A stretch of DNA of 64,000 nucleotides from Prunus persica (GCF_000346465.2 NC_034010.1:9044520-9108519), one strand, 5' to 3'. Counted from the first letter of the stretch, positions 12,116-25,145 are shown. The notes: generated from the sequence alone by a model not told the origin. Numbers and translations: made by a program.

Positions 12116-13066
12116 GGGAAACAATATCCCTAATCCGACGGAAACCCGTACCGATATGATATTTATACTTATTTTATTATTTAAATACAAAACAAGAAAC
12201 CAAAGTTAAATACAATTAGCATTTTGTATCACTCCCTTATCACTGTTATATCACTTCTTTATCCCCATTGTATCACTACTTTATCACCATTGTATCACTT
12301 CTTTATCACCCGGGTACTGTTGACAAGACCCGACCCAAATTTCACTTTGGAATCCGAGCTGGACCCTGTGCGTGTCCGACACCTGGCGGATATCGGGCAT
12401 GAATGACCAAATTGCCCTTCTATACAAAGCACGATAAAATAATAAGGTTGACTTCTACTGAAAAATCGGCAGTCTCCCTTGTAACTGGATCAATACCAAA
12501 ACATTTACACATGCCAAACAAGTATATATATATACAACCAACTGCCAGTATACGTATATATGCATTCCAACAATTAAATTCTAAGTCTAGGGAAACAATA
12601 TCCCTAATCCGACGGAAACCCGTACCGATATGATATTTATACTTATTTTATTATTTAAATACAAAACAAGAAACCAAAGTTAAATACAATTAGCATTTTG
12701 TATCACTCCCTTATCACTGTTATATCACTTCTTTATCCCCATTGTGTCACTACTTTATCACTATTGTATCACTTCTTTATCACCCGGGTACTGTTGACAA
12801 GACCCGACCCAAATTTCGCTTTGGAATCCGAGCTGGACCCTGTGCGTGTCCGACACCTGGCGGATATCGGGCACGAATGACCAAATTGCCCTTCTATACA
12901 AAGCACGATAAAATAATAAGGTTGACTTCTACTGAAAAATCGGCAGTCTCCCTTGTAACTGGATCAATACCAAAACATTTACACCTGCCAAACAAGTATA
13001 TATATATATATATATACAACCAACTGCCAGTATACGTATATATACATTCCAACAATTAAATTCTAA
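12116..13066. repeat. Tandem duplication of 474 bp spanning a LTR edge
   Basis: Units 12116-12589 and 12590-13066 are nearly identical. Each contains about 200 bp of flanking DNA (short TATCACT repeats) followed by the first 270 bp of the solo LTR. The junction shares AGGGAAA on both sides, so microhomology-mediated duplication after LTR insertion is likely. A further 37-bp duplication (CTACGTATATATACATTCCA and onward) sits at about 13030-13102. Confidence 0.88.
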
Positions 13067-13961
13067 GCTACGTATATATACATTCCAACAATTAAATTCT
13101 AAGTCTAGGGCAAAATATCAGAGCGACTACTAAGAATTTACAAGGAGTCAATCCTTTTACAAAACAAAAGTCCTACATCAAAAATGAAAGCGCGGAAGGT
13201 GAAAAACGGCCCGGTGGTGGATCCCTGTGCACGCCTACTGCCTGGAGGCGCAAAACATTAAAAAGAGTGAGTGGACCCAACCCCACTGTAAAATTGAAAA
13301 CAGTTTAAAACTAAATTATTCTCTTTATTTCTGAAATCAATGCACTCATATAATTATACATGTATATAAGCCAAGCATACTCATGGTCAACATTAATTTC
13401 TTAAGGCATTGAAAACAGTTTAAAACTACCACCTAGGTGTACCCCTTATTTCCGTCAATTCCTAATATCCGTCAATTCCTTGCATCACCATGGGTGATAC
13501 GTATTCGCAGGTCTCAGTGACATAATTTAAGGACCCGCCCCGAATTTTCTCAAAACCTGAGACGAACCCTTTGGAATTCCTGACATCACCCCGATGCCAG
13601 GCCCACTTACTAAAAACCGAGACTTCTTGCCGAAATTTCGGCAGAGTCTCCCCTATAAATTGGACATTTCCCAAAATTTCAACCTGCATAAAAACGCATT
13701 TAACATCCACAACTGGCAGCATGCACAATATAATTTCATGCAATCCACACAAATGGCCTTCGGCCTTCCAATAATTCTCCAACAACTACCAAACAATTCA
13801 AATACAAAATATGACTAATATTTAGTCTGCGGCTGCACCTAATAACCTCAGGCTGCCTACGTACCCTCCTTGAGGGATCAAGCCACACGTAGTTCTTCCC
13901 TAAAACCTAATTCCACACTTGGGCGATACCTTATATCATTTCTCTGTATTTCACATATTCT

Positions 13962-14320
13962 CCCCATACGCCGGTACAACCAACGCCACGTATGGGCCTG
14001 TCAACACGCCGGATAACCTGCGCCACGTGCGACCATGCCATACTATCATAATATCTCCCCATACGCCGGTACAACCAACGCCACGTATGGGGCCTGTCCC
14101 AACGCCGGATAACCTACGCCACGCGGGACCTCAATATCATATCACAAATATCCCCATACGCCGGTACAACCAACGCCACGTATGGGGCCTGTCTCAACGC
14201 CGGATAACCTACGCCACGTGAGACCTGAACATCATATTACATAGCTCCCCATACGCCGGTACAACCAACGCCACCTATGGGGTCTGTCCCAATGCCGGAT
14301 AACCTACGCCACGTGGGACC
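13962..14320. repeat. Four tandem 95-bp repeats with internal palindrome and G-box
   Basis: Units start at 13962, 14057, 14152 and 14247, exactly 95 bp apart. Each holds CCCCATACG and its complement CGTATGGGG, giving a 9-bp stem around GCCGGTACAACCAACGCCA. Each also has a second CGCCGGATAACCTRCGCCAC segment ending in a CACGTG-like G-box in three of the four units. Confidence 0.92.
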
Positions 14321-15519
14321 TAACTTTCACTTGGTGGTACTTGTAGTGGATCCAACATCCGAGGAGGTACCTAAAGTAGTGCGTATAGCACTCCAAACTG
14401 ACATTCTAGACTCTGTTGTACCCTTGTACCACCATACATAATGATATAAATAATTCTAATATTGTGTAACCCTCCACAATAGTCTAGCTCCCGATAATTC
14501 CCCCTGGAAGAGTGAGATTACTCCGGGAGACTCACGGTCAACCAAGGGTCAAACTACTCTAACCCTGGTCAAACAGACTTGCGGAACCCACGACCTCCAA
14601 TTTCCGATCCGAAGGTCCCTATGGGTTCTACCAGGTACAGGACACTTGTCCTGCCAGTTTGGTTCAGATCGGACGGTCGGATCGCTCACGATCGCACGAT
14701 CTGACAGTTAATATAAAATATAAACTTTAAATTATTATTCGGAACATCAGGGGTTCCGATTCACGATCCGTGAATTCCTACACGATCCTAGAAATACCTA
14801 GATTAACATATATTAAATTTGGGACCATCCGACGGTCCCAACCTATCGAACCTGGATAACGCATAATATGCAATTATCCGTTCGATAGTCAAACGACGTC
14901 CGAATTGAGATCCGCGAAATCCTACGCACTCGTGACAACCTAAGGATCTCATCGGAACACATCGCTACTTTTTCTACAGTGCCCACGCGCCACCGCACTC
15001 GCCGGCAGCGCGTGGGTGCCCAAAGCGATAACGCTCCGCCGGAAAATCTCAAAACCACGGCTCCAAACTCCTACCCTAGGTATAACACCCTATTTGGAGC
15101 CACTTTTGTTCTTGGACCTACCCCAAAAAGTGGCCGGAAATGGCCGATCACGGTGGTCGAAGTTTCGGCCGATTTTCAATTCGAAAATTGAGTTGCCTAC
15201 GCTACGAATCGATCTAATCCTACCCAACCATCAGCTAGAGCAGCTTGAGAGGTTCAAAATCCATACCTGGGTCGACGGAATTGGTGGCCGGAGGAGGGAG
15301 ATCGACGACGTTGAAGTTCCGGCGACATCCGCCGCTTCTTCTCCAAATTCCGGGGAAACCGCGGCGGCTGGAGGCGGGGGCTGGCTGGGGTAGGAAGAGG
15401 ACGACGGCCCGGTCATTTTGGTACCGGTCCCGTCGCCATTGGTGGCCGGAGGAGAGCACGGCCGGCCAAAACGTGGCCGGCTGTCACGCGCGAGGGAGAG
15501 GAGAGAGAGAGACCCGCGG

Positions 15520-15521
<2 letters not shown>

Positions 15522-15551
<30 letters not shown>
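15522..15551. repeat. (GA)n microsatellite in nested LTR
   Basis: A GA run of about 30 bases beside TTTTTTATAAAA, the TATA-box region of this LTR on the minus strand. Confidence 0.9.
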
Positions 15552-15554
<3 letters not shown>

Positions 15555-17450
15555 CCAGGTTTTTTATAAAAAATCCCATTTCGAAATATTTACGATTATG
15601 CCACTGGGTTTCTTTTGACCATATCTCTCTCGTTACAACTCCGATTCGAGCCCACTACGTGTCTATGAACTCGTCTCAGTACGACCTATCCAAACATACA
15701 AGTCGCGGTCCCAAACTCTCTCCGGTTAAAAATATGACTAAAATACCCTTAAATAATTAAATAATTAAATAAGGGTAAAATTTGGGAAAATTTGGGGTCG
15801 GAGTGTTACACACAAGGTCAGTCTGAGCCGCAAGTCGCAGGATTCAGGGGACTGTAGTCCACCGGATCTGCATTACTCGCTCCACACGAGTTCGAGTACC
15901 AAAGAACTCGTGGGGCAACTGTCAAGCATGCTGACTAAACCGAAGGCAACCAATACAATCCGAAGGCAACATTTAATATCTGGCTACAGGGTGATTTAGG
16001 AAAACATAAAGTTTCTGAAGAAAATCTGTTGAATAACTGAATTTCTGTAACCTCTAAAATTCTGCTGTCATTTATCTGATAATTAACTAGAATTTCTTTT
16101 CATATATCCTTTAAAGGGTATTCCACTCGGCAGCATGCAAAACAAAATACTCAAAAGCATGGAACAACTTCTAAAACACTAATCGTTGAATAAAATTAAT
16201 TCAAGATCAAATACTGTAACTGAAACTGAACTGCTTAAATTCATTTATAAAAACAAAGAGTCCACTCATTGGTAGTCTGTGCTCGCTGGACCTCTTGAAG
16301 GTCCCTCCTGCGGGTCAACTGGTGCCCGGATGCCTGATTCAATGACCATAATATTCTATTAATACAATATAGTATTAATTTAAAAATCCTGACCCCCGGC
16401 CCTTAGAAGTACATGCGTTAGATTAAAGTTGTTCATATGCCCATAAAAGCTTTCCTTCCACTTGGAATAATTTAGCAGTATCCTGGGACTCAAAAGGCGC
16501 TAAAGTCCCAAAAAGTCAACCCGGGACCCCGCGAGTCCATGACCTCGCAATTATGATCCGGAAGCCTCTAGAAGTTTCAATATATCTAGGACACATGTCC
16601 TAAGGGTTTGGTCTCGATTGGACGGCCGGATTGATCACTATCGTACAATCGCACGATTTCTAAACCCTAGCCCTAGGGTTCGCGATTTCAGAGCATCCGG
16701 GACTCCGATTCACGATCCGTCGAATCCTAAACGATTCTGAAATTGTCTAGAGTAACATATCTGAAAAAGATTACGATCCAACGGCTCAACCATATTAAAC
16801 CCGGAAATTGCACAATATGCAATAATCCGTTCGAGGCTCAAACAGTATCCAAATTGCGATCCGCGAATTCCTACGCGCTAGTGACAACCTAAGGATCTCA
16901 TCGAGACACAGTACAACTTCACTACCCTCGCCCACGCGCTGCCACATGCGCCGGCAGCGCTAGGTGCCCAAAGCAATTACGTATCTCTGGCAAATATCAA
17001 AACCACGGTCCGAACTCCTACTCTAGGTATAACACCCTATTTGGAGTCACTTTTGTTCTTGAACCTACCCCAAAAACTGACCAGAAGTGGCCGGAATCGC
17101 GATTCCAAAATGGGCCAAATTCCAATTCGAAATTCAAGCTACCTACGTTTAAAATCGATGCCATCCTACCCAACCATCAGCTAGAGCATGGAAAATAGGT
17201 AGAAATCCATACCTTACTCGTCAAATTTGGAGAAGAAATGAGGGAGAACGAGCGGTTTCAATTTTTGGAAAAACAGCGCGTGATTTCTGCAGATTCCAGC
17301 GACACCGGGGGCGGAGCGGAGCGGCCGAGGGCTGGGACTTATAGAGGATGATGAGCTGGTTCTTTGGGGATCGGTACCGACGAAGATGGCGACCGGATGT
17401 GATGGTGGCGAGGAGAAAACCGATCGGCTGTTTAAGGGGGGGCTGTTCGC

Positions 17451-17453
<3 letters not shown>

Positions 17454-17515
<62 letters not shown>
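17454..17515. repeat. (GA)n microsatellite in outer solo LTR
   Basis: An uninterrupted GA run of about 62 bases, continuing impurely to about 17530, at the homologous LTR position. Confidence 0.95.
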
Positions 17516-17521
<6 letters not shown>

Positions 17522-17819
17522 GATAGAGAGACTGAGGGAGAAGAGAGAGAATGAGGTTTAAAAAAAATCTGATTTTTCAAATTACCGTTTTGCCCTCGGA
17601 GTATTTTAACCGTATTTTCTTCTTAAACCTCCGATTCGAGTCCACTTCGTGTCTACGGACTCATTTCGTCGTACTCTACGCAACGGTGTGTGTGGAATTG
17701 TCAAATTCCTTCTCGGTCAAAAAGTCAACCTTTGTTTAATAAATTATTCCAAGGGCAAAATTGTCTTTTCCTCTTAATAAATTACTAATTAAATATTAAT
17801 TAAGGTTTGGGTTATTACA

Positions 17820-18999
17820 ACTATAGCACTTTTTGGTCAACGAAGAATTTATGAACTTCCTATATTTTCTAGTTTCAACCTTTGTCCCTTTTTTACCTAT
17901 AACTTTCCAACCGTTGATCAAAATTTTATGTTCTTTATATGGTTAGATTTAGCATGAAAAACTAAAGAACCCAGCGTGGAACAAATTCATAATCATTTAC
18001 ATAAATATAGAGAATTTAGTAAAAAGAACACTTAAAGGTTCAAACAACAAACACTAGTGACTCCCGGTTCATGTTGAATACATATTGAATGATATAGTGA
18101 CTAAGTTATTTGATTTCATACTTGGATGAATTAGACTATTGGATTTTTATATTTTACAAGGATAATTTGATGTATTTGTTCAAGAATTATATTATGTGAA
18201 AGTATTATAAATTGTTATGAGTATGTTTTTATTACGGTACTACCGGTGTACCGAACCAATTTGAACAGAATATTAGGTTAACCAATCCGAAGTCTACCGA
18301 AGTCTTTGGTTTGGTTAACGGAAGAGAAAATGGTCTATTGAAATCTTTGGTTTGGTCAACGGAAGAGCCCTCTACCGTTTCGAACCGATCCGTGCCCTGG
18401 CCTAATTTTGGGTATATTAGTGAATCTCTAAAATTATATTTGTGGAATTTCAATTTTTTTAGGTCAAATTAGTTTAAAAATTAAATTATGAAGTTATTTA
18501 AAAAGGTTAAATGAAGAAAACTTGTCCATTAAAAAAAAATAGACTTAAACAATTCGTAAACAATTTAATAAAGTTGCGGACTTAAAATTTGAGTTTGAAG
18601 GGTTGGGGGAAAAACAGTTTGAGTCCGGGCAAAATCTAAATAGTTACTTTTTGGAAGAGGAAAATTTGAGTTTAGCTCCAAATGGGTTGGAGAAGGCCTT
18701 ATGGCTAGTAGGTACACATATCAATGAACTTTATTTTTTTCAAAACAAAAAGTTATGGAGGGAAGTAAGGCTTGTTTGATATCCTACTAAAAAATTATGA
18801 TTCTTTTTAAAAACATGAATTTTCAAATAGTGATTTTAAGATCTAAAAACTTCTTTGTATTGAATTCCAAACTATTTTTAATATCTAAAAATAATTAAAA
18901 TCACAACATTTTAAATGTATAAGTCCCATGATTTCTTTACATTTGTTGATGGTGAGATTGACCTCATCAGAAAGCCTCATCACTTTAAACTCCTTATTA
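17820..18999. other. Intergenic, no gene seen
   Basis: AT-rich DNA. At 18225-18410 a GGTTTGGTTAACGGAAGAG phrase occurs twice next to CCGGTGTACCGAACC, resembling degenerate transposon-end sequence, but I could not define borders. No coding similarity seen. Confidence 0.5.
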
Positions 19000-21356
19000 G
19001 AGCAATTCCAACGATGAGGGCTGGCCTGGGCAGGAGGAGGCCCTAGGCCTTGTGATCATTTCCAGTAGGCTTCAACAGCCCGACTAAATGGTGGGGGTCA
19101 CCAAACTGGGCAAGCCCAAAGGCACATTGAGCCCGAGGGCTAGTGAAGTCAACGGTAAATTTTTTTTCAAAATCCCGTGTGCTGACACCAGCTTGGAGTC
19201 ATCTTTGCTTTCCTCCAACGACTACAAGCCATGTATCGCGTCTTGGTGTCTCCGATCCAAATCTTTCCTCCAATCTAACGGCTGCCATTTTGTGTGTAAA
19301 AAAAATTGAAAAAAAATTCGAATTTTTTTTTTTTAAATACCAAAAAATTTTGAATTTTTCTTTCTATAAATACATACCAATATTCTTCACTTTCCACATC
19401 AAATCTTCATACATTTTCTTCTCTTTCAATAATATAGCTATTTATTAAAAACATTGCATACATCAAAACTAAGCATAATTAAAAACTAAGCATTAAACTT
19501 GACTTCATTGACTGTGATTGTCTCTTAGTGCCCATAAGTGCTCCATCAAGTCAACTGGACATCGTTCGTGAACATAAGAAGATTGAATTTCTGCAATCAT
19601 ACGGTTGTTGTAACTATTGTCCTTAATCAACGGTTTGTGCTGTAGTAGTTGTCCATTTGCTCCCACAGGCCGTTCTTAAATTCTTGTGAATGCCGTGTTC
19701 ATGGGATCGGGTTCGAACACCTTTGGTTCATCATAATCATACTCATCATCCACAATCATGTTATGGGGATGATGTATGTTATCATAATATTCTGAAGCAC
19801 TTCTTCATAAAAAATACGAGCAACCCTCTCGAATGATTTCCCATTGATCTTGGAGGATACCAAAACACCTTTGCATATCTTTCCTATAACCCTCTTGATA
19901 GGCAACAAATGATTTTTCCATATCTAATTAGGGATGCAGAATTGTTTTGACGAATGTCATCCACCTCGAGTAAATTTCGCCGGTTAGGTAGTACCCACTA
20001 GAGTAGATGGTATTGTTGATTTCATAGGTGATATGAGGGGCTTGATCTCTCAACAGTTCATTGAACACAAGGAATTAACTGAGCACGTTAAGGTCGTTTT
20101 GAGATGCTGCAACTCAAAAAAAGGCATGCCAAACCCATGTATCGAACAATGCAATGGCTTCCAGAATGATAGTTTTTTGGCCCTTCTTATTCCCATAATC
20201 TCCTTGGCAGACATTTGCAATTCTTCCATTATTAGTGCATACAGTCGATACTTCCATGGGAAAGTCAAGCCTCGACTTTTTGTAGAAGTCTTTGGAGGTC
20301 TCTAGGCGTAGGTTTGCAGAGGTAATCCCTCGTGTAGAGAGTTTTGATTGCATTACAGAATCTGACCAAGCTCTCTAGGATAGTGGATTTGCCCATCATA
20401 GCAATCTCATCTACCTGGTCTGTAGATGCGCCAAATGCCAGCATCCATAAAGAAGCTGTGAGTTTTTGCTCCGGGAGAAGCCCCAAAACCCCAGTAGCAT
20501 CATACTTCTGAACGAAGCATGCGTCGTAATTGCAACCATCATGCGTGATTTTATTGAACAAATGGACATTCTATATCGACCTCGAAAATCAAAACTAGAG
20601 TACAACAGATTTGGGATAAAGTAATCTTTCAAGAGATTCTTACCTTGAGAATGCCTATGTTTGTCCACGTTCGGGCCACGACCAACTTGTAAACCATGGT
20701 GGCCTTTGTTTGATTGATGGAGCATACCCACTGCCATGTCAACTTGATCATCATCTTCTTCCTCCTCATTTTCTTCTTCAGCTCGTTTGCGCTTTCTTTC
20801 TTCAATTTCTCAGTCTTGCCTCTCCAACAAACTCCTCGTGTAAGACATTGAGAGAAGAATGTATTCTCTATAATCTAAGAAATGAAAGGATAGAGAGGAT
20901 ATGGTGTGAGAAATCTGAGTTAAGGCTGTGGTTTTATAAATGGATTCAGAAGATAGAAATGACACGTGACACAATTTTAGAGGATGAAAATCTTATATGA
21001 AATCTAAGATTTGTATTTGATAATAAATATCGACACGTGGTAACCGAGAATTTTATCCGAAAATCTTATCTGAAATTTGAGATGTAAATTTTATAATAAA
21101 TATGGACACGTGGTAACCGAAAATCTTATCCAAAAATTTTATCCGAAATATGAGATGTGAATTTTATAATAAATATTGACATGTGACAATTGAAAATCTT
21201 ATCCAAATTAATCGTTTAAGTAAAAAAAAATTAAAGTGAATATTTGCCCTTTGCCATGACAATGAGTGGAAACACAAGAGTTGACACTATTCATGTAAAT
21301 AGTAACAGCCATTGCCTCCCCTTACCCTTTGCCATGGCAAATGGGTGGAAATGCTC
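19000..21356 (-). mobile_element. PIF/Harbinger DNA transposon, decayed, 2,357 bp
   Basis: Terminal inverted repeats begin GAGCAATTCCAACGATG on the left and GAGCATTTCCACCCATT when the right end is reverse-complemented. Both sides are flanked by TTA, the target duplication typical of PIF/Harbinger. The interior encodes a broken Harbinger transposase on the minus strand. The classical second ORF (Myb-like) is not evident. Confidence 0.92.
19510..20737 (-). pseudogene. PIF/Harbinger transposase, frameshifted remnant
   Basis: Fragments in several minus-strand frames line up in the order of a plant Harbinger transposase (DDE_Tnp_4). They are FIPNLLYSSFDFRGRYRMS; then CFVQKYDATGVLGLLPEQK; then DEIAMMGKSTILESLVRFC with PTPRDLQRLLQ; then the catalytic-core strand ILEAIALFDTWVWHAFF; then C-terminal pieces down to about 19510 (DLMEHLWA-like). 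The segment that should hold the first catalytic Asp (normally GSIDCMHW) reads as a degraded VSTVCTNNGR. Several frame changes and stops show it is dead. The enzyme would cut and paste elements with these TIRs. Confidence 0.85.
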
Positions 21357-21434
21357 TTACAGCCTCCCCAGGATCCTAGTAGGATACCAAATGGGCCTAA
21401 GCTTATTGAGGAAAAAAATTTAAAAATTTATTTT

Positions 21435-22097
21435 GGCTTAAATGCTAAAATGGTCCATGTGTTTTACTCATTTGGCCAATTTAATCCCCATGTTTTTAAT
21501 TTGATCAATTTAATCCCTGTGACTATTCCGTTAGTCAATATTATCCATTCCGTCAAATTAACTTAAAACATTCATTGAGTTCGGTTTACAAATAAATAAT
21601 AAAAAATTATTGAGTTCAGTTTACAAATAAATAAAAATTATAAACACAAATAACAGTATTAAATATAATTACATAATAAAAAATCTGGAAACCCAACAGC
21701 CTCTATGTTGTTCTCTCATGCCGCCTCCACCGAGAACTAAATCAAGACTAGGCCTCCATTCTAGTTTGTTGCCATACTCACAGCAAGGAGCATCATTCTC
21801 CTCTGGCAAGTACAAATACATCCCCAGGAAAATGCAAGGAAAGCTCGATGATGTTAGTCCAACGGTTGGCTTGATGCCATGAAATCATCTTCACCTCCCT
21901 AGAAGAAGCTCAATAAGGATTTCAATGTTGAGGTTGTTTGAGATGATGTTGATAATATTCTCTTTTAATAACTTTACAGTTTATATCCATTTGTTCTGGT
22001 ATGACTTTGAACTTAATTCGTCTTGTGCCTTCTATGATGATGCAGCTTAAGCATCCATCAACGCTAAATTTGTTCAAGCACATTACAAATTCTGTGG

Positions 22098-22165
<68 letters not shown>

Positions 22166-22454
22166 GGTGGTGGTTGGGACTGCTCATGGTGGTTGCCATG
22201 ATGGGTGTGGTAGTGGTGACGGCATGAGAGAAGAAGGGCATAGAGGTTGTTAGGTTTCCAGAATTTATTTATTTTATAAATTGAACTTAATAGTTTTTTA
22301 TAAAAATTTCAATGAATTTTTAAATGGTAATTTGACCGAATGGATAATATTGGCTAACGGAGTAAAACACATGGACTAAATTGGTCAAATTAAAAACAAA
22401 TAGACTAAATTTGCCAAATGACTATAACACAGGGGCCATTTTAACATTTAACCC
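21435..22454. mobile_element. Non-autonomous Mutator-like element, 1,020 bp, long TIRs
   Basis: The two ends are inverted repeats of about 120 bp: left GGCTTAAATGCTAAAATGG, right end reverse-complemented GGGTTAAATGTTAAAATGG, both ending near CGTCAAATT or CGGTCAAATT. The element is bracketed by an exact 9-bp duplication ATTTATTTT (21426-21434 and 22455-22463), diagnostic of Mutator. No transposase is present. The centre (about 21700-22250) has a (GA)n run and unrecognised sequence that might be captured host DNA. Confidence 0.9.
22103..22162. repeat. (GA)30 microsatellite
   Basis: A perfect GA repeat of 60 bases inside the Mutator-like element. Confidence 0.97.
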
Positions 22455-22538
22455 ATTTATTTTTCATGAGAACTTGTAATTTTTCATAAGGGGGGGACAA
22501 ATTTGAGAAATTTATAGGGAAGGTTTGGAGATACCCCA

Positions 22539-25099
22539 TGACAGGACCCGATCCAAATTCCGCTTTGGAATCCGAGTCAGAACCTGTGCGTGTCCGACAC
22601 TTGGCAAATGTCGGGCACAAAAGAACTATTTGCCCTTCTATACAAAACATGATAAAATAACAAGGTTGACTTCTACCGAAAAACCGGCAGAGTTTCCCTT
22701 GTAACTGGCTCAATACCAAAACATTCACACCTGCCAAACAAGTATACATATATACAACCAACTGCCAGCATATGTATATATACATTCCAAGAGATCAAAC
22801 TCAATCTAGGGCAAAACATCAGAGCGACTGCTAAGAATTTACAAAAGAGTGAATCGTTGTACAAAATACAAATCCTACATCAAAGAAAGGCACGGAAGAT
22901 GGGAAGTGGCCCGATGGTGGATTCCTGTGCACGTCTACTGCCTGGGGGCGCAAAACAACAAGAAGGGTGAGTGGACCCAAAACAAAGCTTCGAAAATAAT
23001 ATATGAACATACTAACCCCACTGTAAAAACAGTTATACAAACTAACTTATTTTCTTTATTTCTGAAATCAATGCATGTATATAACTATACATTTGAAAAC
23101 AGTTTAAACTATCACCTAGGTGTACTCTTATTTCCGTCAATTCCTTATATCCGTCAATTCCTTGCATCACCATGGGTGACACATACTCGCAGGTCTCAGT
23201 GACACGAAGTCAATCCGAGCCGCAACTCGCAGGATTCAGGGGACCGTAGTCCACCTTTATCCGCATTACTCGCTCCACACGAGTTCGAGTACCAAGGAAC
23301 TCGTGGGGCAACTGTCAAGCATGCTGACTAAACGAAGGCAACCAATATAAACCGAAGGCAACATTTAATAACTGGGTACAAGGTGATTTAAGAAAATATA
23401 AAGTTTCTGAAGGAAATCTGTTGAATAATTAACTTTCTGTAACCTTTAAAATTCTGCTGCCATTTATCTGATAATGAACAAGAATCTCTGTTTCTATAGT
23501 CTTTAACAGAAATGTCACTCGGCAGCATGCAACATAAAATATTTAACAGAATAAAACAGCTAATAACTGAAATTGAAGTGCTTAAATTCCTTTATGAAAA
23601 CAAAGAGTCCACTCACTGATAGTCTGAACTCGCTGGACCTCTTGAAGGTCCCTCCTGCGGGTCAACTGGTGCCCGGGTGCCTGAATCAATGACCAAAATA
23701 TTCTATTAATACAATATAGTATTAAATTAAAAACCCTACCCCCGGCTCCTAAAAAGACGTGCGTCAATTTAAAGTGATCCCTATGCCCATAACAGCTTTC
23801 CTTCCACGTGGGATCGTTTAGCGGTATCTTGGGACTCAAAAAGCGCTACAGTACAAAAAGTCAATCCGGAACCCCACGGGTACAATATGATCCGGATGCC
23901 GCTAGAAGGTCCAATATATTTAGGACACATGCCCTGAGGGTATTGGTGTCAATCGGACAGTCGGATTAATTACGATCGTGTAATCGCATAATTTCTAAAC
24001 CCTAGCCCTAGGGTTGGCGTTTTGGGAGTATCCGGGACTCCGATTCACAATCCGTCGAATCCTACACGATCCTGAAATCATGTCGACCGACATATCCAAA
24101 ATTCAGTATGATCCAACGATTTGACGACACTGCACCCAAGGATCGCGTGATATGAAAAATTCGTTCGGGGCTCAAACGAACTCCGAATCGAGATCTGCGA
24201 AATTCTACGCGCTCGCGACGACACGAGGGTCACAAAACTATACAAAATCACTTCACCACCCTCGCCCACGCGCCCCAGCACGTGCGGGCAGATTTGGGTG
24301 TCTTAAGCGATTTCGGGTGGTCGAACAATCGCGGAACCAGGACTCCAAACTCCTATCCTAGGTAAAACACCCTATTTGGAGTCACTTTTATTCTTGGATC
24401 TACCCCAAAAACTTACCGGAAGTGGCCGAACACGGAGGTCGAAAGTCGGCCGAATTTCAATTCAAAAATCGAGTGATCTACGGCTAAAATCGATCAAAAC
24501 CTATCCAACCATCAGCTAGAGCATGAAAAATAGGTGAGAATCCATACCTTACTCGAACGATTTGGTTGAGAATTGAGGGAGAACGAAGGAGATGAAGTTT
24601 TGCCTAAAACTGACAGTTCTCCTCCCGTTTCCGGCGAGCTGCGGCCGGTGCAGGGGTGGAGGCAGGTCGTGGCGTGACGGCGGCGGCGAGACGAAGCTGC
24701 TGGTACCAATGCCGGAGATCGGCGTGCCCTGTGGTGGCTGGTGTGGTGACGGGAAGGGAGGAGGCGACGGACGTCGCGCGCGGGAGAGAGCGAGAGAGGA
24801 GAGAGAAACTGATGGGGAAGAGAGAGAGAGAAACGATTTTATAAAATCTGATTTTCCAATTTACCATTTTGCCCCTCGTGATATTGTAATCGTATTTTCT
24901 TCGTTAAACTCCAATTCGAGCTTACTTCGTGTCTATGAACTCGTGTCATCGTGCTCTATGCAACGGTGTATGTGAAATTGTCATATTCCTTTTTGGTCAA
25001 AAAGTCAACGTTGAGTTCATAAGTGAGTCAAAGGGCAAAATTGTCTTTTCGCATAATAAATTACTAATTACATGTGAATTTTAGGTTTGGGTCTTTACA
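22539..25099 (-). repeat. 3' LTR
   Basis: Read on the minus strand it begins TGTAAAGACCC after the polypurine tract and ends GGGTCCTGTCA before the target duplication. It is near-identical to the partner LTR. It carries TTTATAAAATC (TATA region), a short GA-rich tract near 24790-24835 and the telo-box palindrome. Confidence 0.95.
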
Positions 25100-25113
25100 A
25101 CCTACCCCCCTTA
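25100..25113 (-). other. Polypurine tract
   Basis: The minus strand reads TAAGGGGGGTAGGT directly before the 3' LTR, the expected primer site for plus-strand DNA synthesis. Confidence 0.85.
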
Positions 25114-25145
25114 TACAAATTTCGTCCTCAAAATTTACGCACCTG

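Larger units (their letters stand above)
13523..15810 (-). repeat. Nested solo LTR of a related, distinct subfamily
   Basis: The outer LTR breaks at ...CTCAGTGACA and resumes at CACAAGGTCAGTC. The insert ends with GGAGTGTTACA and begins TAATTTAAGGACCCG, so on the minus strand it starts TGTAACACTCC. It shares the TATA/GA-tract region and the CCATCAGCTAGAGC block with the other LTRs but differs in the middle, where it carries four 95-bp repeats. I could not resolve a clean target duplication (only ACA is shared), so edges may be off by a few bases. Confidence 0.7.
12321..17819 (-). repeat. Solo LTR related to the Tekay-type family, with nested insertion
   Basis: The left edge is TGACAAGACCCG and the right edge GGTTATTACA, matching the ends of the family LTRs. 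Inside are the same landmark blocks: the CGAGTTCGAGTACC hairpin, the telo-box palindrome and a (GA)n tract. The flanks are ACTGT and ACTAT, a 5-bp target duplication with one mismatch. No internal retrotransposon domain is present, so it is a solo LTR left by recombination. It is split by a second LTR at 13523-15810 and has a tandem duplication at its left edge. Confidence 0.8.

Noticed and set aside
13962..14320. Possible CRISPR-like array of evenly spaced repeats
   Set aside because: The whole 95-bp unit repeats with no unique spacers, it lies in a plant LTR and there are no cas genes.
15245..15760. 171-codon plus ORF with Arg/Glu repeats
   Set aside because: It is the GA microsatellite and U3 region of a solo LTR read in one frame; similar ORFs appear at the same place in other LTRs.
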